A stretch of DNA of 64,000 nucleotides, from contig JAFEMH010000522.1 of assembly GCA_022495995.1 (NCBI GenBank), positions 321,001-385,000 of the forward strand, given 5' to 3'. Of this stretch, positions 1 to 12,514 are shown piece after piece. A program made the translations under genes and the position numbers. Numbering within the stretch: the stretch's first letter is position 1; each line of letters begins with the position of its first letter. The notes beneath the pieces are model-generated. The model saw nothing but the letters and a program-made list of their open reading frames with translations. It searched no databases and was not told where the DNA came from. This stretch comes from Adenophora triphylla var. japonica. Taxonomy: Eukaryota; Streptophyta; Magnoliopsida; Asterales; Campanulaceae.

Positions 1-1394
1 GACAACCAAATTGCGGACGTTCTATCTAAAATAGCGATTATGGATGTGTCTAAATCCAAATCCAATCCATACGTAGTTTTTGCTGAAGAACCCGCATATG
101 AAAGACTACAAGTCATGCTCCTAGATGGAGAGGAGAGATGCTGGATCAATGACTACATAGATTACATCGAGAAGAGCCAACTCCCAGAAGATGAAATGCA
201 AGCTAAACTTATCAAGAAGAGATCACCAAGGTTCGTTGTGATGAACGGAGTCCTCTACCGATGATCCTTCACTAAGCCCCTGCTGAGGTGTGTCTATCCC
301 AAGGAAATTGAGAATCTCTTGGCCAAAGTACATGAAGGCATTTGCGGCGGACACCCGGGGGCCAGAACCTTAGCTGAAAAGATCATTTTACTAGGTTACT
401 ATTGTCCAAACCTGAGGGAGGATGCGCAAGCCTATGTTAGAAAATGTGACAAGTGCCAGAGATACTCTGATATTCCTAGACTCCCAGCAGTTGAGCAAAC
501 TCTTGTAATACCTACATGGCCATTTGATATGTGGGGAATCGATATCATCGGACCCTTCCCTTCCGCCCGTGGTAATTGCAAGTATGTCATAGTAACAGTA
601 GACTAATTCTCTAAGTGGATTGAAGCGAAAGCATTGGCAAAGATAACTGAGGAAAATGCAATCAACTTTGTCCACGACCACATCTGGTGTCGCTTTGGGC
701 TCCCACACACAATTATTTCGGATCATGGACTCCAATTTTCTACGGCATTCACTGTAGAGTTGGGCAGAGTAAGAGAGTTGGGCAGAGTAAGAGTTCGTCA
801 CGCCAAGTCATCAGTAAGTAGACCTCAAGGGAACGGACAAGCGGAGGTCGCAAACAAATTGGTCCTAACAGCCCTTACTAAGAACCTTGAAGGACGCGAG
901 GGCAGATGGTTGGACGAACTTCCCCTAGCCTTATGGGATGTTCGCACAACCACCTGGGGGCCAACCGGGGAAACCCCATTCTCATTAACCTTCGGTTCTG
1001 AGGCTATGACACCGGCTGAAATGGCTATCCTTACTTTGAGAAATTCCCACTATGATGAGCAAGTCAACAAGGTCAATAGGCTCCTAGACCTAGATCTGAT
1101 AGATGAGAAATGACTAGCTGCACATATGAGAATGGTGAATTACAAGCAAAGGACCAAGGCGTATCATGACAAAAGGGTCAAAAGAAGAGTATTCCAAGTA
1201 GTCGATTGGGTACTTAGTAAAAATTGAAGCTACTGGTTGGAAGGCTGAACAAAACAAGCTCTCCCCAAATTGGGAAGGTCCCTACATCATAACGCAAGTC
1301 ATTCGAGAAGGGACTTACAGATTAAAAACTAAGGAGGGGAAAGAGCTTAAGCATCCATGGCACTCCGACAACCTTCGGAAATACTATCATTAGT
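1..1394 (+). pseudogene. E1: 3' end of Ty3/gypsy pol (RNase H end, integrase)
   Basis: One frame carries the end of a gypsy polyprotein. It opens with the linker after the second RNase H domain. The integrase zinc finger follows at about 325-470 (HEGICGGH, later CDKCQRY; HHCC pattern), then the catalytic core with WGIDIIGPF (first Asp), an ISDHG form of the second motif, and NGQAEVANK (Glu). The C-terminal chromatin/DNA-binding tail ends near the TAG at 1392. The frame is broken by TGA at 262, TAA at 604 and TGA at 1111, plus a frameshift near 1210. A 15-bp stretch (gagttgggcagagta) is duplicated near 757-790. The start of the element lies left of the window. It is a dead copy. The stops are the kind G-to-A or C-to-T decay produces. 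Confidence 0.9.
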
Positions 1395-2256
1395 GTTAGT
1401 TTATTTTATATAATAGATTAGTCTTTAATTAGTCTTTTACTTTTCTAGCATGGTAGGATTGCAGCTTGATGTAATCAAGTTCAGTTATGGAATTTACTTC
1501 TTCAACATACAAAGCAACCACCAACTACCAAAAGCAACATGGGAAGACGAGGATCCTATCCTCGGCCTTCAAAACAACAAGCCAAACGTCTAGCCTATCT
1601 CGGCATAAACGACTAACTGGCCAACATCTAAAACCTATGTGCGAGTCACCTTCCTCTGCATAAAGAGATGAAAAAAGAAGGAAGCCTTACGTCTTAACGA
1701 GGAATCACCTCGGCTCAACAACTATAGGCAAGACCATCGGAGACCTATGCATGAGTCATCTTCCTCGGTATAGGGAGATGAAAAAGAAGAAAAATCTAAA
1801 CAGTCAAGACCGAGGAACCTTCCTCGTCCTAATGACTTGCCTCACGTCTAGCCGAGGAAACACCTCGGCCTAAAATGACTACTGGCATTCCACGTCTAAA
1901 ACCTATGCACGAGTCATCTTCCTCGGCATAAGGAGACAAAAAAGAAGAGAGATCCAACAGTCAAGACCGAGGAACCTTCCTCGGCCTAATGACTTGGACA
2001 GGAAAAATTGCCATAACTCCTACAACCGAGCTAACTCCTCGTTTTAGATAAAAAGCGAAGGACAAGGAACCCTTCCTCGTCTCCTCCAAAGACAGGCTTG
2101 TACTTGTGCAAAAACCACAAACAAGCAAACAAAACAATTCATATATCAAAATACAAAGTATAGATGATGTGAATTGAAAAATAACAACTATCATTAATAT
2201 TCAAGAGAGAGATTACAAAAGGCCCTAGCCTATTACACCAAATTGAAGAAAAAATT
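1395..2256 (+). repeat. E1: repeat-rich 3' non-coding region
   Basis: No sense coding frame is seen after pol. The stretch contains imperfect direct repeats between about 1600 and 2060. The string cagtcaagaccgaggaacc occurs at about 1801 and 1958 (157 bp apart), and variants of 'aacctatgcacgagtcatcttcctcgg' occur near 1634, 1744 and 1902. Tandem repeats in the region between pol and the 3' LTR are typical of Tat-type elements. I see nothing else here. Confidence 0.6.
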
Positions 2257-2787
2257 CTAAGGCTTCTCCTTTTGAGGGATTTCCCCAAAGAAAGCTTGTT
2301 CGTCGGCATTAGCGTTCAACTTGGCATCGAGGTCGGTGGTGATGGTGACTTCATGAGTTTGAGCATCGATTCGAGCTTCCTCATTGACAAGCTCCTCAGC
2401 AGCAGTCCCCTCGTCCTCGTCCTCAATCCTTTCGATTAAAGCGTTAAGATTATCAGGATCGACGGACGAAGGAACCCAAGGATCTCGGCCTTCCCGAGCA
2501 TATATCATGGAGATCACCTCCAAGTTATATTCAGAATAAGGGAAAAGATAGTAAAGAGCCCGAGCTGCTTCATCTTACCCGTCCTGGCATACAAACCGAG
2601 CAATGGCATTCAAGTCAAGACCATGGGAGGTATCCACCATAAGTCGACGAGCCAAGTGAAGGTAGCCATCATGGAACATAGAGGTCGTTTTATCATTTAC
2701 TACATCTTTGAAAGTCGAGCTGTCCTTGAAACGGGCTACGACCTCTTTCTCCTTCGAGGGAACGCTGGCCTACAAATGCATCCGGGC
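2257..2787 (-). pseudogene. E1: antisense extra ORF, C-terminal part
   Basis: On the strand opposite E1 pol, a coding frame runs from about 2787 to the stop at 2257, interrupted by a TAA near 2574-2576. The first part reads as a helical segment (FHDGYLHLARRLMVD), and the last 88 codons are acidic (IEDEDEGTAAEELVNEEAR). The position (between pol and where the 3' LTR should be), the antisense orientation and the acidic, helical C-terminus match the antisense genes of E3 and E5. I therefore read it as the 3' exon of the same kind of passenger gene. Its 5' exons and the E1 3' LTR were separated from it by the copia insertion at 2798. Function unknown. Confidence 0.55.
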
Positions 2788-2797
2788 AGGCTCAGCA

Positions 2798-4175
2798 TGT
2801 TGGGTTTTATGGATCCATGCACAGCGGAATAAGCATCTAAATAACACAAAACCCAAAGCCCTAAGATCCGTTCTATACGATTAAATTGAATTCCTATGAG
2901 ATAGAATTTACTAACCTTTATTGCTTTCCGTTCTTGAGCTATCGAACAATTATCAATGTGATTTTGAATCACAAACTTCGATCTTCAAAAAACATGAATC
3001 TTCATATTGCTTTGAACAATAGAACTCTAGGCCTTGATCGTCGAACAAGCGAAGACCCTCTAGTAGTATCCACATGTCAGAATGAATCAAGAACAGCTCT
3101 TGAGAATTGCTAGATTCTTAAACCTATGGAAGAATATTGAGAAACCTTTTGGTGTGTTTTTTTCCTTGGAAAATTCGGCTATGCTTCTAATAGAGTTCAC
3201 AGACTTTAATATTTATATTACCTTAATATAAGTATTTGTTTCCTAATCGAATTAGGAAACTCTGCAAACCGCCTTAGGTACTAAAGTGTCACACGGCCAC
3301 AAACTACCATTGGCCAGTTTTGTCACGCGCCATAATAAGCCTCATCAGGAACTCTCAATCATTTTTCCTTTGGTTTAACCAATTCATTCTAATTGTGTGT
3401 GACCCAATAGGATTATATTATGTTGGCAATGAGCTCGATCATATCGACCCTCATAAGACATAAGCGGACTCTAGCAAGCCATTATGTCTACCCAAATAAT
3501 ATAACGTAAGAGTTCACATTTCCAATGGCACACTTCCATTTCTCCCTTTGTCTCACGATATTATATTGAACACAAGTCATGGTCCACGTCAACTTGTATT
3601 TGTTCAATGCATTCTCGATCTTGAGTATAATGATAATCCAATCGTATTGGGGTGTGGCCACACTCTTTCATCATTATCACTCATCGAGGGGCCCAAGAAA
3701 AACATCTCTCTTTCGAGGGACAAATTCCATCTTGACTTATCATCCTTCCCATCATGAATCCGATCATGCCAAAGATAGCCTTTATAAATATCGTGTTAAG
3801 ATATCGTTTGACTAAAATCAAACATAACTTTCATCATATGTAAGGTCATGATAATCTCAGGTCTAGGGACTAAATGAAGTGACCATATGAGATTTAATTA
3901 TGACATTTGACCATGACATAAATCTCATACGGGTCAAGTCCAGTCACTTGTTCACTAACAAGTACCCATAATTTCAATGTGCATCTCTATGCATATAATC
4001 ATCATATGATTATCCATTGACAATTATACTAATTATTCTCTTAATAATTAGGGACGGAGATTATTACAATAAATATGCAAAATATATAATAATCAAATAG
4101 TAAACTTAAACGATAAAGATGATACACAACGATTTTAAGTTAAACATAACTAAAGCCTAGGGCATTACACCAACA
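2798..4175 (-). repeat. E2 copia 3' LTR
   Basis: About 1378 bp with matching inverted ends: plus-strand TGTTGGGTTT at the left and CACCAACA at the right, so on the element strand it starts TGTTGGTGTAATG and ends CCAACA. It lies directly after the copia RNase H region. It is AT-rich and has no convincing ORF. The other LTR is not in the window, so the ends rest on the terminal inverted repeat and the junction with pol. Confidence 0.75.
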
Positions 4176-4662
4176 AAGTATGTGTTTGGATCGCTGTTGT
4201 GATCTTGGTTCCATTGTTTGCACAAATGACACCATATTTATCATAACAAAGTTCACCGATTAGTGATACTTGGAATGTTTCCAAAACACTAAATGGACTT
4301 TTGATCCAAACTGCCTCTTTTAGCTACATCATATGTTGCTAAAATTTGGCCTTAGTAGTAGAATCAGCTACAATTTTCTGCTTGGAATTCTTACAATCAA
4401 AACTGCACCTTTAACAAGCATAAACACAAATTCTAATTGCGATTTTAAATCAACTTTGTCAGTTTGGAAGCTAGCATATATGTAACCCTTACAACAAGAT
4501 TAACTTCCAATCTTTCAAATCCCAAGAATGTATCCTTAGTTCTTCTTAAGTACTTAGGATCATCTTGACTGCCATCCAATGGTTCTCAACAGGATCAGAT
4601 TGGTATCGACTCATCATGCTTAAAGCATATGAGACGTCGGGTCTAGTACAAGTCATGGCATA
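4176..4662 (-). pseudogene. E2 copia pol: RNase H region
   Basis: The minus strand translates to the copia RT/RNase H boundary: TRPDVSYALSMMSRYQSDP, then ENHWMAVK and a degraded RNase H stretch. This is the standard order 'RPDVSYA...HW.AVK.ILKYL' of Ty1/copia Pol. Frames are broken several times toward the LTR. The upstream codons (GSVMYA) are found on the far side of E3 at 32937, which shows that the two segments were once contiguous. Confidence 0.85.
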
Positions 4663-5265
4663 TGTTGTGGGCATTTTTCAACATGGCGACATCTTCAATT
4701 GATCCTGCATATCGAGATGTCATTACACTGTAAGTATTGTTTTAATATTTACTTGTTCAATATTTCCTAATATTCTTATTCTTATTTTTCAGTAATTAAG
4801 AGAGGAATGCGGAACAATCTCCAAGCACGTTCAACAGATCTTCAAACGGCTAGGGCGACTTGGTCTCACGGAGGTTGAAGTGATAAACCAAAATGCCGAG
4901 ATTATAGGAACCATATTGACTCTTTCATATCTACTTGTATTTAAGGGGAAATGGAGACGGAAAAACACATTCATGCTCATACGCACACACTCTACACACA
5001 AGCTCTTGTAATCCTCTCCATTATCTTCCAAAGTTGTAATCGTGATTATTATAGTGAAACCTTTAAGGTTGGAGACCTAACTCCCGGGGTTTTTTCCAAA
5101 GAGGTTATCACCTCCAAGGTTTTCCTCGTTAACAAATCGTGTTGTCATTATCTCTTTTTCATTCTTTTGTTCCATATAATCGAATTCCATAATTCCCTCC
5201 TTATTATTCAATCCACACACTAAACCTAGTTAAGATTCTACTTTATTGTTTTTTCTACCAAAACA
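4663..5265 (+). repeat. E3 5' LTR
   Basis: Starts TGTTGTGGGC and ends CCAAAACA, 603 bp, followed at once by the PBS. Reading it against 32334-32936 I found no difference. Short open frames inside it (90 codons + and 66 codons -) recur identically in the other LTR and are not genes. Confidence 0.95.
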
Positions 5266-5268
5266 ATT

Positions 5269-5286
5269 TGGCGCCCACCGAGGGGC
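5269..5286 (+). promoter_or_regulatory. E3 primer binding site
   Basis: TGGCGCCCACCGAGGGGC, three bases after the LTR. The first seven bases, TGGCGCC, are complementary to the 3' end of a tRNA ending GGCGCCA. The rest fits tRNA-Asp less well, so the priming tRNA is uncertain. Confidence 0.7.
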
Positions 5287-5332
5287 CTCGTGGTTTATCG
5301 GTTATTTGAAACATTTCCTAACCAAATTCACT

Positions 5333-8300
5333 ATGTCTGCACCCTCCAATGTGTCCACCGCCGGGAAAGGTCCCGCCGTTGTTCCCACATCAGGAGGTAG
5401 AACCAGCTTGTTACCACCACCTCCTCAGACCGGGTCTCAGCCAACTCAACCTACGAGGACTCCACAAAAGGGGGCAACCTCTTCCAATGCAGATGCTGAC
5501 ATCCGGAGTATCCTAACCAGGTTGAATCAAAGGTTGGACCAGCAAGACAACAATTCGAAGGTGTTGACCAATTCCATGATTAAGATGCAGAAAGACCAAC
5601 AGCTCATCGCATCTCGGCTTGAGAACATATCACCACTGCGTGCAAGGGTCCTCAACTTTGACAACACCGGAGGATCTACATTTCAGAGTGAATTCATTCC
5701 AATGGGCAGTCCTCCTCAAACTCATCCGCTGACATCTTTAATGATGTCGACATCTTTACCTCGGGGACACCCCATTGACGCCATCTTCCGCAGATTCACC
5801 CCATTCATTCCATTTATAGACAACACTACGTCACGACTACTACGGACGATTACTGGTTTGCTAAATAATCTTTTCAATAATAATAATTTCAATCGTATTC
5901 CTATGGCGACCCTTTTGCGGGAAACCCACTAGCTAAACAGATGCGGGATCTCGGAGAGGCGATAGTGAACGTGCCGAGTGTAACTCCTCCAATTCAACCG
6001 GTGACCCAAAGCTGCTACAATCAATCCCGGTTTGTCCCGGCAATTGCAAATGTCGACATCCCGAAGCGTTTGCCGTACCATCTATGAAGTTGTACGATGG
6101 CACCACGGACCCAAAGGAGCATGTTGCACACTATCAAGAAAAGATGGACATAGTCCATATCCCGCTTCGCATCGGGAGGCTCGCTTATGCAGGGATTTGG
6201 ATCCACCTTGTCCGGACCCGGCCTCAAATGGCTGATTAGGCAACCCCTAGGTTCAATTGGTTCATACGCCCGGCTCATCAACATGTTCTATAACCAATTC
6301 TCATGCGATCGACAATTTGAAAAGTTGACAAGTGATCTCTACAATGTGACCCGGCGGCCTAATGAGACTACGAAGGATTATGTCCATCGGTTCAATAAGG
6401 AGGTGTTAGAAATTCCCAATCTTGACATGTCGACGACCACGAAGCATTCAAAATGGGGTTGAAGAAAGATTCACAGTATTATCAAGATTTGGTAATGACT
6501 CCTTGTAAGCGGCTAGAAGAAGTCGGGAGCGGGGCATTAAGGTTCATAAGACTCGGAGGAAGATGAGGCTGCGAAGATCGAAGTCGTCATCCAAGACGTC
6601 GACATATGACCATCCCGACGTAAAGGCGAATCGTCCCATCGCAGAACAACCGTCCCAATCCTTATCCGAGAATTGACACTAGCAAAATTAATTCGGTAGA
6701 CGGTGAGGATGAAGATAGTGATAATGTGCCTAACATTTTTGATTATTGTTTTTCTGTTGACATTTCGGGTGTACTTTGTGCAATGGGCAACCTAGGAGAC
6801 AAAGCCGAGATGGCCAAAGAAAACGGACAAAACCACGGGATGGCGTGACAAATCAAAATGGTGCGCTTACCATGAAGACTTTGGACACGTTGCGAAGACT
6901 GCATCGCGTTAAGAAAGGAGATCGATTACTTACTCTCGAAAGGACATCTTAAGGAATTGTTGGGATCCCGAGGAAGAAGAAGGGTGAAAATGCGAAGCTC
7001 CTCATGAAGGCGAAAGGCCGGTTTCTCCCCGGCATCAACAAAGGTGATCAACTTCATCGGTGGAGGCTCGAAATATGTGGAACATCCATTACGCCGCAAA
7101 ACGACACGCTAAGGAGTCAAAAGAGGAAAAGCCGGAGAGACGGCCCAAGATGTCGACACCTTGCCGGATCCGATTACCTTTGATGAAAGTGATCGTGATA
7201 ACTTCTTTGGAACCCCATCATGACGGTCTGGTTATTTCCTTGCAGATCGCCAACTGTACAATACGACGTATTACGGTAGATGGGGGCAGCTCCGTCAATC
7301 TTATTATGTTGGGTACCCTTAAAGAAATGAACATCCCGAGAATCGGAGATTGTCAAAAAGTCTTCGGTCTTTGGTAGGCTTCGGTGGTGAAGTCAAAGAA
7401 ACGGTGGGGAGATAAAGCTTCCAATATACTCAAAAGGCCTCAATACCATGGAGCGATTACGTAGCCAATTGATTGCGCAACATCTTACAATGTCATTCTT
7501 GGAAGACCATGGATTCACGGAATGAAGGCCGTACCCTCCACTTACCATCGGTGTGTGAAGTTTCCAACACCTTGGGGTGTCGCTAAGATTTACTGATGAT
7601 CAACGGGTGGCCAAGGAATGTTACAAAACTTCAATGAAGGCGTCTACATCTCCAAAACAAGCATAGCAATTACCGAGGAAAGTACGTGAAGTCCTGGAAG
7701 CTAGGGAGGATGATGTGAAAGAAGTCTTGTTAGATCCTTCCAACCCGGACATCAAAGTACTTATTGGCACCGACATCCCGTCGAGATATAGAAGAGAAGC
7801 TTGTGAACCTATTAAGAAAGCGAGAATAAAAAGTTTCGCTTGGAAACATGATGACATGACAGCATTAGCAAAGATGTCATCACTCACAAACTCAACATAG
7901 ATCCTAGCTTTAAACCGGTGCACCGTAAACGTAGAAAGTTTGCGAAACCAAATCGGATCATCAAGGAGGAGGTAGAGCGCTTACTCAAAGCCAACATGAT
8001 ACGGGAGGTCGATTATCCAAGATGGTTGGCGAATGTGGTTGTGGTAGAGAAGAGAAACGGGAAATGGCGAGTTTGCGTCGACTTCACCGACTTAAATAAA
8101 GCACGCCCAAAAGATCCTTTCCCTTTGCCGCACATAGATTCACTAGTTGATGCCACTTCAGTCACGAACTCCTCACTTTCATGGACGCGTCCTCGGGATT
8201 TCAACAAATTCGGATGGAACCATCGACCAAGAGGACACTTGCCTTCATAACCCCACAGTATTTATTGTTATATTGCCATGCCCTTTGGACTAAAAATGCA

Positions 8301-10940
8301 GGTGCAACGTATCAAAGGCTCGTCAACAAGATGTTTAAGGATCGGATTGGGGACACAATGGAGGTATACATCGACGACATGGTAGTAAAATCCAAGAAGG
8401 CCGAGGATCACATAAGCAACCTCTCTCAAGCTTTTGACATCTTGGATTGTTTCAATATGAAACTTAATCCACTAAATGCAACTTCGGAATGAAGGCCGGC
8501 AAGTTTCGGGTTATATGGTTACTAAAAGAGGCATTGAAGCCGCCCCAGAACAAATACGCGCTATTCTCAACTGTCATCACCTCAATCTGTCAAGGACGTC
8601 CAAAGATTGACAGAAAAATTGCCGCACTCACTAGATTCATTTCCAAATCCTCGGATCGATGCAAACCTTTCTACGACATCTTAAGAAAGAACAAGAAGTT
8701 CCAATGGGAGGAACAACATGAAGAAGCCTTTCGGGAGCTCAAAACTTACTGTCGACACCTCCCTTATTGGCCAAACCTCGAGATGGAAGAACATCTTTAC
8801 ATCTACCTAGCGGTGTCCGAAGGTGTCAGTAAGCGCGATCTTGGTGACGGAACGAGATGGTAATCAAGAACCCATCTACTATATAAGTAAGACACTCTTA
8901 GATGCTTTGAGACCAGGTATTCTCATTTACAAAAATTAATTTTAGCTTTGATAAGCTGCTTCTATTAAGTTAAGGCACTATTTTGAAACACATACTATTA
9001 TTGTACGCACTAACTATCCTATTAAGAATGTCATGAGAAAACCGGAGATGTCGGGTCGAATGGCGAAATGGTCTGTACAATTAAGCACATACGACATCAA
9101 GTACGAGCCCGGAAGCGCAATAAAATCCCAAGCCCTGGCTGATTTTGTGGTGATTTCGACCCAACCGTACAACAAGAGGTGGAATTGGAAGTACAACAAC
9201 TTCAAGATGATGACATCCTAAAAATTTGGACTCTCTACACGGACGGTGCTTCTAACATGAGAGGTACAAGTCTTGGAGTTGTACTAAAATCGCCACAAGG
9301 GGACATAATACCACAATCTATCGATTGCGGTTTCAAGGCTACCAACAATGAAGCGAGTATGAGGCTCTAATTGCGGGTTTAAGCTGCGGCCCAAGACTTA
9401 GATGTCAAGCATATCCGGGTGTTCATGGATTCATTACTAATTGTTAATCGGTACAACGGGTCCTACGTAGCAAAACGCTAAGATGACAACATATTTGGAA
9501 ATCGTAAAAATTATTTCGGCCAAATTCAAAACATTTTCCTTGGAACAAATCCCACGGGAAGAAAATTCTCGCGGATGCTCTGCAAACTTGGGTTCGGCCT
9601 TCAAAAGCTTCTCACAAACCAAGATCCCAATCATACATGTTGACATCCCAAAGAATTGACCATCTTGAGACGTTCGCCCTAGATGCCGACATACTTGCCT
9701 CTCTGCGGCAACCTCTTGGACAGCTCCTATTATCAAATATCTCTTAGATGATACGATCCCAGTCGAGGAGAAAAATGCAAGAGCCTTCGGGGTAAGAGTA
9801 TCTAAATATGTACTTATTGATAATCTCTTGTTTAGAAAATCTCTTTGCAGTCACTACTTAAGATGTCTAGAGGCGGATAGAGCCCATCGGGTTCTCAAGG
9901 AGCCGCACGAAGGAGATTGTGGAAATCATACCGGGGCGTAAGTTTACATACTAAAGCTCTTAGAATGGGCTATTTCTGGCCTACAATGAGAAAAGATGCC
10001 GTTGACTACGCAAAGAAATGTGATTCTGTCAACGACATGGGGACATCCTGCACCGGCCACCGACTGCTACATCCTATCCTGTCACCATGGCCTTTTATGG
10101 TTTGGGAATGGACATAGTAGGAAAACTTCCCATAGCACCGGGGGACGAGTATTTCTTTTGGCCATGACGGACTACTTTTCTAAATGGGTGGAGGCCGAGG
10201 CATATGTGCAAGTTCGTGACAAAGAAGTGATATCTTTTATCAAAAGGAACATATTCACCGATTCGGAATTCCATCGGAGATAATTTGTGACAACGGCTCT
10301 CAATTCATCGCCAAAGAGAACTCAAGATTTCTTGACATCTTGGGGTGTTAAGATGGTGACATCTTCGCATGTTCAACCTCAAGCCAATGGACGTGCGAGT
10401 CTAGCAACAAAATAATAATCGGCAACTTAAAAAGAGACTAAACCGGAAGAAAGGACGTTGGGCGGAAGAGTTACCAATGGTCCTATGGGGCGACAGACGA
10501 CATCTAAGAATGCTACTTTGGTCAAACCCCTATTCGCTTGTATTTGGAACTGAATCTGTTATTCCAGCGAAGTCCTTGTACCAACGGCAAGATACATCTT
10601 GCGACATCCGAACATAATAAAGACATCTTGATACATGACCTGGATCGTGGATGAGCTAAGGGACATGGCCAAAGTTCGCATGGCAACGTATCGGCAAAGG
10701 GTAGCCCGATCTTACAATAAAAACGTAAGGGTTAGAAGGTTTCAAGTAGGAGACTTAGTCCTACGAAAGGCATTCCAAAATACCAAGGAGCCCAATACAG
10801 GCAAGCTCGCCCCAAAATGGGAGGGACCCTACTTAATAGATGCACAAGCCGGAAAAGGAGCATATCGCCTTGCAACCTTGGATGGCCAAATGATACCGCG
10901 AAGTTGGAATGCCATTCATCTCAAAAGGTATTACATTTAA
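5333..10940 (+). pseudogene. E3 gag-pro-pol polyprotein, many frame breaks as written
   Basis: ATG at 5333 opens a Pro/Thr/Gln-rich gag N-terminus with a coiled-coil segment (ILTRLNQRLDQQD). The gag core follows at about 6060-6460 (GFGSTLSGPGLKW, then VHRFNKEVLE). Next come the retropepsin (VDGGSSVNLI, about 7280), UAG at 7664, RT (WRVCVDFTDLNKA near 8070, YIDDMVVKSK near 8370), a first RNase H, a second RNase H (LYTDGASN, near 9240), an integrase zinc finger near 9900 and core (CDNGSQF near 10290), and an intact last 101 codons ending at the TAA at 10938. The closest relative in the window is E5. Nearly every domain is split by 1-3 base indels, many at places where E5 has CAG or CTG. It may be intact in the real genome. 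Confidence 0.85.
7664..7672 (+). promoter_or_regulatory. E3 putative leaky stop at the gag-pro/pol junction
   Basis: GCA-TAG-CAA-TTA between the protease and RT regions. CAATTA fits the CARYYA context known to promote UAG readthrough (tobamovirus type). The same nine bases sit at the same place in E5 (38435-38443). Confidence 0.6.
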
Positions 10941-11010
10941 ACATGATTTCCCATGAACTCATCTTTCCAGGTATGAATCGTCTTTTAATTCTTTACAACC
11001 TTTCTTTTCT

Positions 11011-11015
11011 CCTAT
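11011..11015. other. Target site duplication of E4 (left copy)
   Basis: CCTAT directly before the TGTAAG start of the E4 5' LTR. An identical CCTAT follows the 3' LTR at 29479-29483. It marks the insertion point within the 3' region of E3. Confidence 0.95.
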
Positions 11016-12495
11016 TGTAAGTACCCCAATCTGGATCACCCCCTTTCAAGCACACGGGAAACACCGCAGACTCATCCACGTAGTCTCAGAGACCTCTCTC
11101 ACTCAAAACCCTCTCAAAACCCTCTCGGACCCCCAACCAAACCAAGGGAGGAGCCTTCACTGGGATAAAAAGGGACAAAAGGACCTTTTGGGAATTTTCG
11201 GGAAATCGAAAAGCAATTAAGGTCCGTACGGACCTCTTTGTGTCAATGATTACTAAATCCCCTTAAAGTCCACAATATTCCCTCAAATCCGGAAGAAATG
11301 ATTACTTCCTGCAGAGTTGGTCCGTACGGACCTCTTTGCATGCAAGATGGTCCGTACGGACCTTATTGCTCGGGGACACCATCATTCCGTAATATTCACC
11401 ATCATTGCGAGATTCCCTCAAATCGAGGAAATCCAAAATTACGGATAACCAAGAAGGTCCGTACGGACCTCTTTGCTCCGAAATTTTTACTATAAATAGA
11501 GGGCTCCCCTCCTCATTTTCACACACCTCCCTCTTCTCTCTTCCTCCCTTAGCCTTCGGCTCCCCTCTAAGTCCTCTTGAGGCACTCCGCCCTTTCGGAT
11601 CCTTCCGAGGCCTTCCGAGCTCCCATGTGGTGCTCCGAAGCCTCCCGAGCGCTCCCGCGACGCTCCCGCACTGCCCCGAGGCACTCTCGAGGTACTCTCA
11701 GGCCCCTCGTGGTACTTCGAGGCCTTGCCTGGTCTTTCCCACGGTGTCCCGGCTCTTTCCGAGTCAAACCGACGATCCCAAACCACGCCGAAACTCTGCC
11801 CGAGTGACTCAACCCGCCACCACAACGCACGCCGAACCTCTCGCCCGAGTGATCCCGACGATCCCCACGCACGCCGAACCTCTCGCCCGAACGCAGCCTA
11901 CGCAACCTCAACTCACGCCGAAACTCGTCCGCGGACAACCGGCATCTCCCGAAGCAATCCCGATCCGTACCGGAACGCTACTCCGACCTCAAACACCATT
12001 CCCCAGCGGAAGACAGACACGAACCAACATTGGTAAGGCTTCCTTCCTACACTATTTCAATTCATTTCAATACGTAGTGTATAATGTAGACATCCGATAC
12101 AGCATGCATTTTTAAAAGCACACACACACACACAACATTTAAAGGATATTAGGGGTATCCGAAAGACTCGTTTTACGAGGCTAATCGGGTGAGCTCTAAT
12201 ATTCTAATATTCTCTTCCCGAGGAGTCATCGACCTTCGAACTCAAAATCTCATCACACAAAAACAGTTTAAAATTTATCTTTAAAGCGATGCCCTTTTCA
12301 ATGTTTTGGGCTTAATAAAAACGGCGTGGCGACTCTACAAATGCGAAAACAAACGGCGAGACACCTCCAACACGCAACGCTAAAACGGAATGAGCCGGAT
12401 GCGGGCGCGATTGTCTTGCCTCTCGGATCAGGGCGACTTCCCGAAGCTGACGGAATGCGAGATGCCGGGGCCGCGCCCGGATCCGGGTAATTTCG
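11016..12495 (+). repeat. E4 5' LTR
   Basis: Starts TGTAAGTACCCCAATCTGG and ends TAATTTCG (expected CA; the 3' LTR has TAATTTCA). 1480 bp against 1413 for its partner. It holds four copies of the palindrome, a TATA box at 11491, a CA microsatellite near 12118-12135 and a Ser/Arg/Pro-rich GC-rich stretch that gives long but meaningless ORFs. Many differences from the 3' LTR are indels at CTG or CAG. Confidence 0.95.
11221..11498 (+). promoter_or_regulatory. E4 5' LTR promoter: four GGTCCGTACGGACC palindromes plus TATA box
   Basis: Perfect 14-bp palindromes at 11221-11234, 11319-11332, 11349-11362 and 11456-11469, each followed by TCTTTG or TATTGC. TATAAATA lies at 11491-11498, 21 bp after the last palindrome. 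Clustering just upstream of a TATA box fits a cis-regulatory array of the LTR promoter. The binding protein is unknown. Confidence 0.75.
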
Positions 12496-12497
12496 GT

Positions 12498-12514
12498 TGG
12501 CGACTCATTGGGGA
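12498..12514 (+). promoter_or_regulatory. E4 primer binding site (tRNA-Arg type)
   Basis: TGGCGACTCATTGGGGA. The E6 version, TGGCGACTCTGCTGGGGA, is a near-perfect complement of the 3' end of plant tRNA-Arg(ACG), whose mature 3' end is ...CCCCAGCGGAGTCGCCA. The E4 copy has CATT where E6 has CTGCT. Confidence 0.75.

Larger units (their letters stand above)
2798..4662 (-). mobile_element. E2: Ty1/copia element, left (3') piece
   Basis: First of three pieces of a minus-strand copia element. It holds the 3' LTR (2798-4175) and the end of pol (4176-4662). The piece stops at E3, which duplicated the target GCATA (4658-4662 and 32937-32941). The reading frame resumes exactly across that junction at 32937. 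The 5 bp left of the LTR (2793-2797) are cagca; the matching copy would be beyond the window. Confidence 0.9.

Noticed and set aside
391..801. 136-codon minus-strand ORF opposite the E1 integrase
   Set aside because: Shadow of the integrase frame; no independent motifs.
4831..5223. 66- and 90-codon ORFs, repeated at 32502-32894
   Set aside because: They lie inside the E3 LTRs and are identical only because the LTRs are identical. No family resemblance.
11405..12115. 236-codon ORF and overlapping ORFs in the E4 LTR
   Set aside because: Ser/Arg/Pro-rich text in GC-rich LTR sequence, open in several frames and both strands; not kept between the two LTRs.
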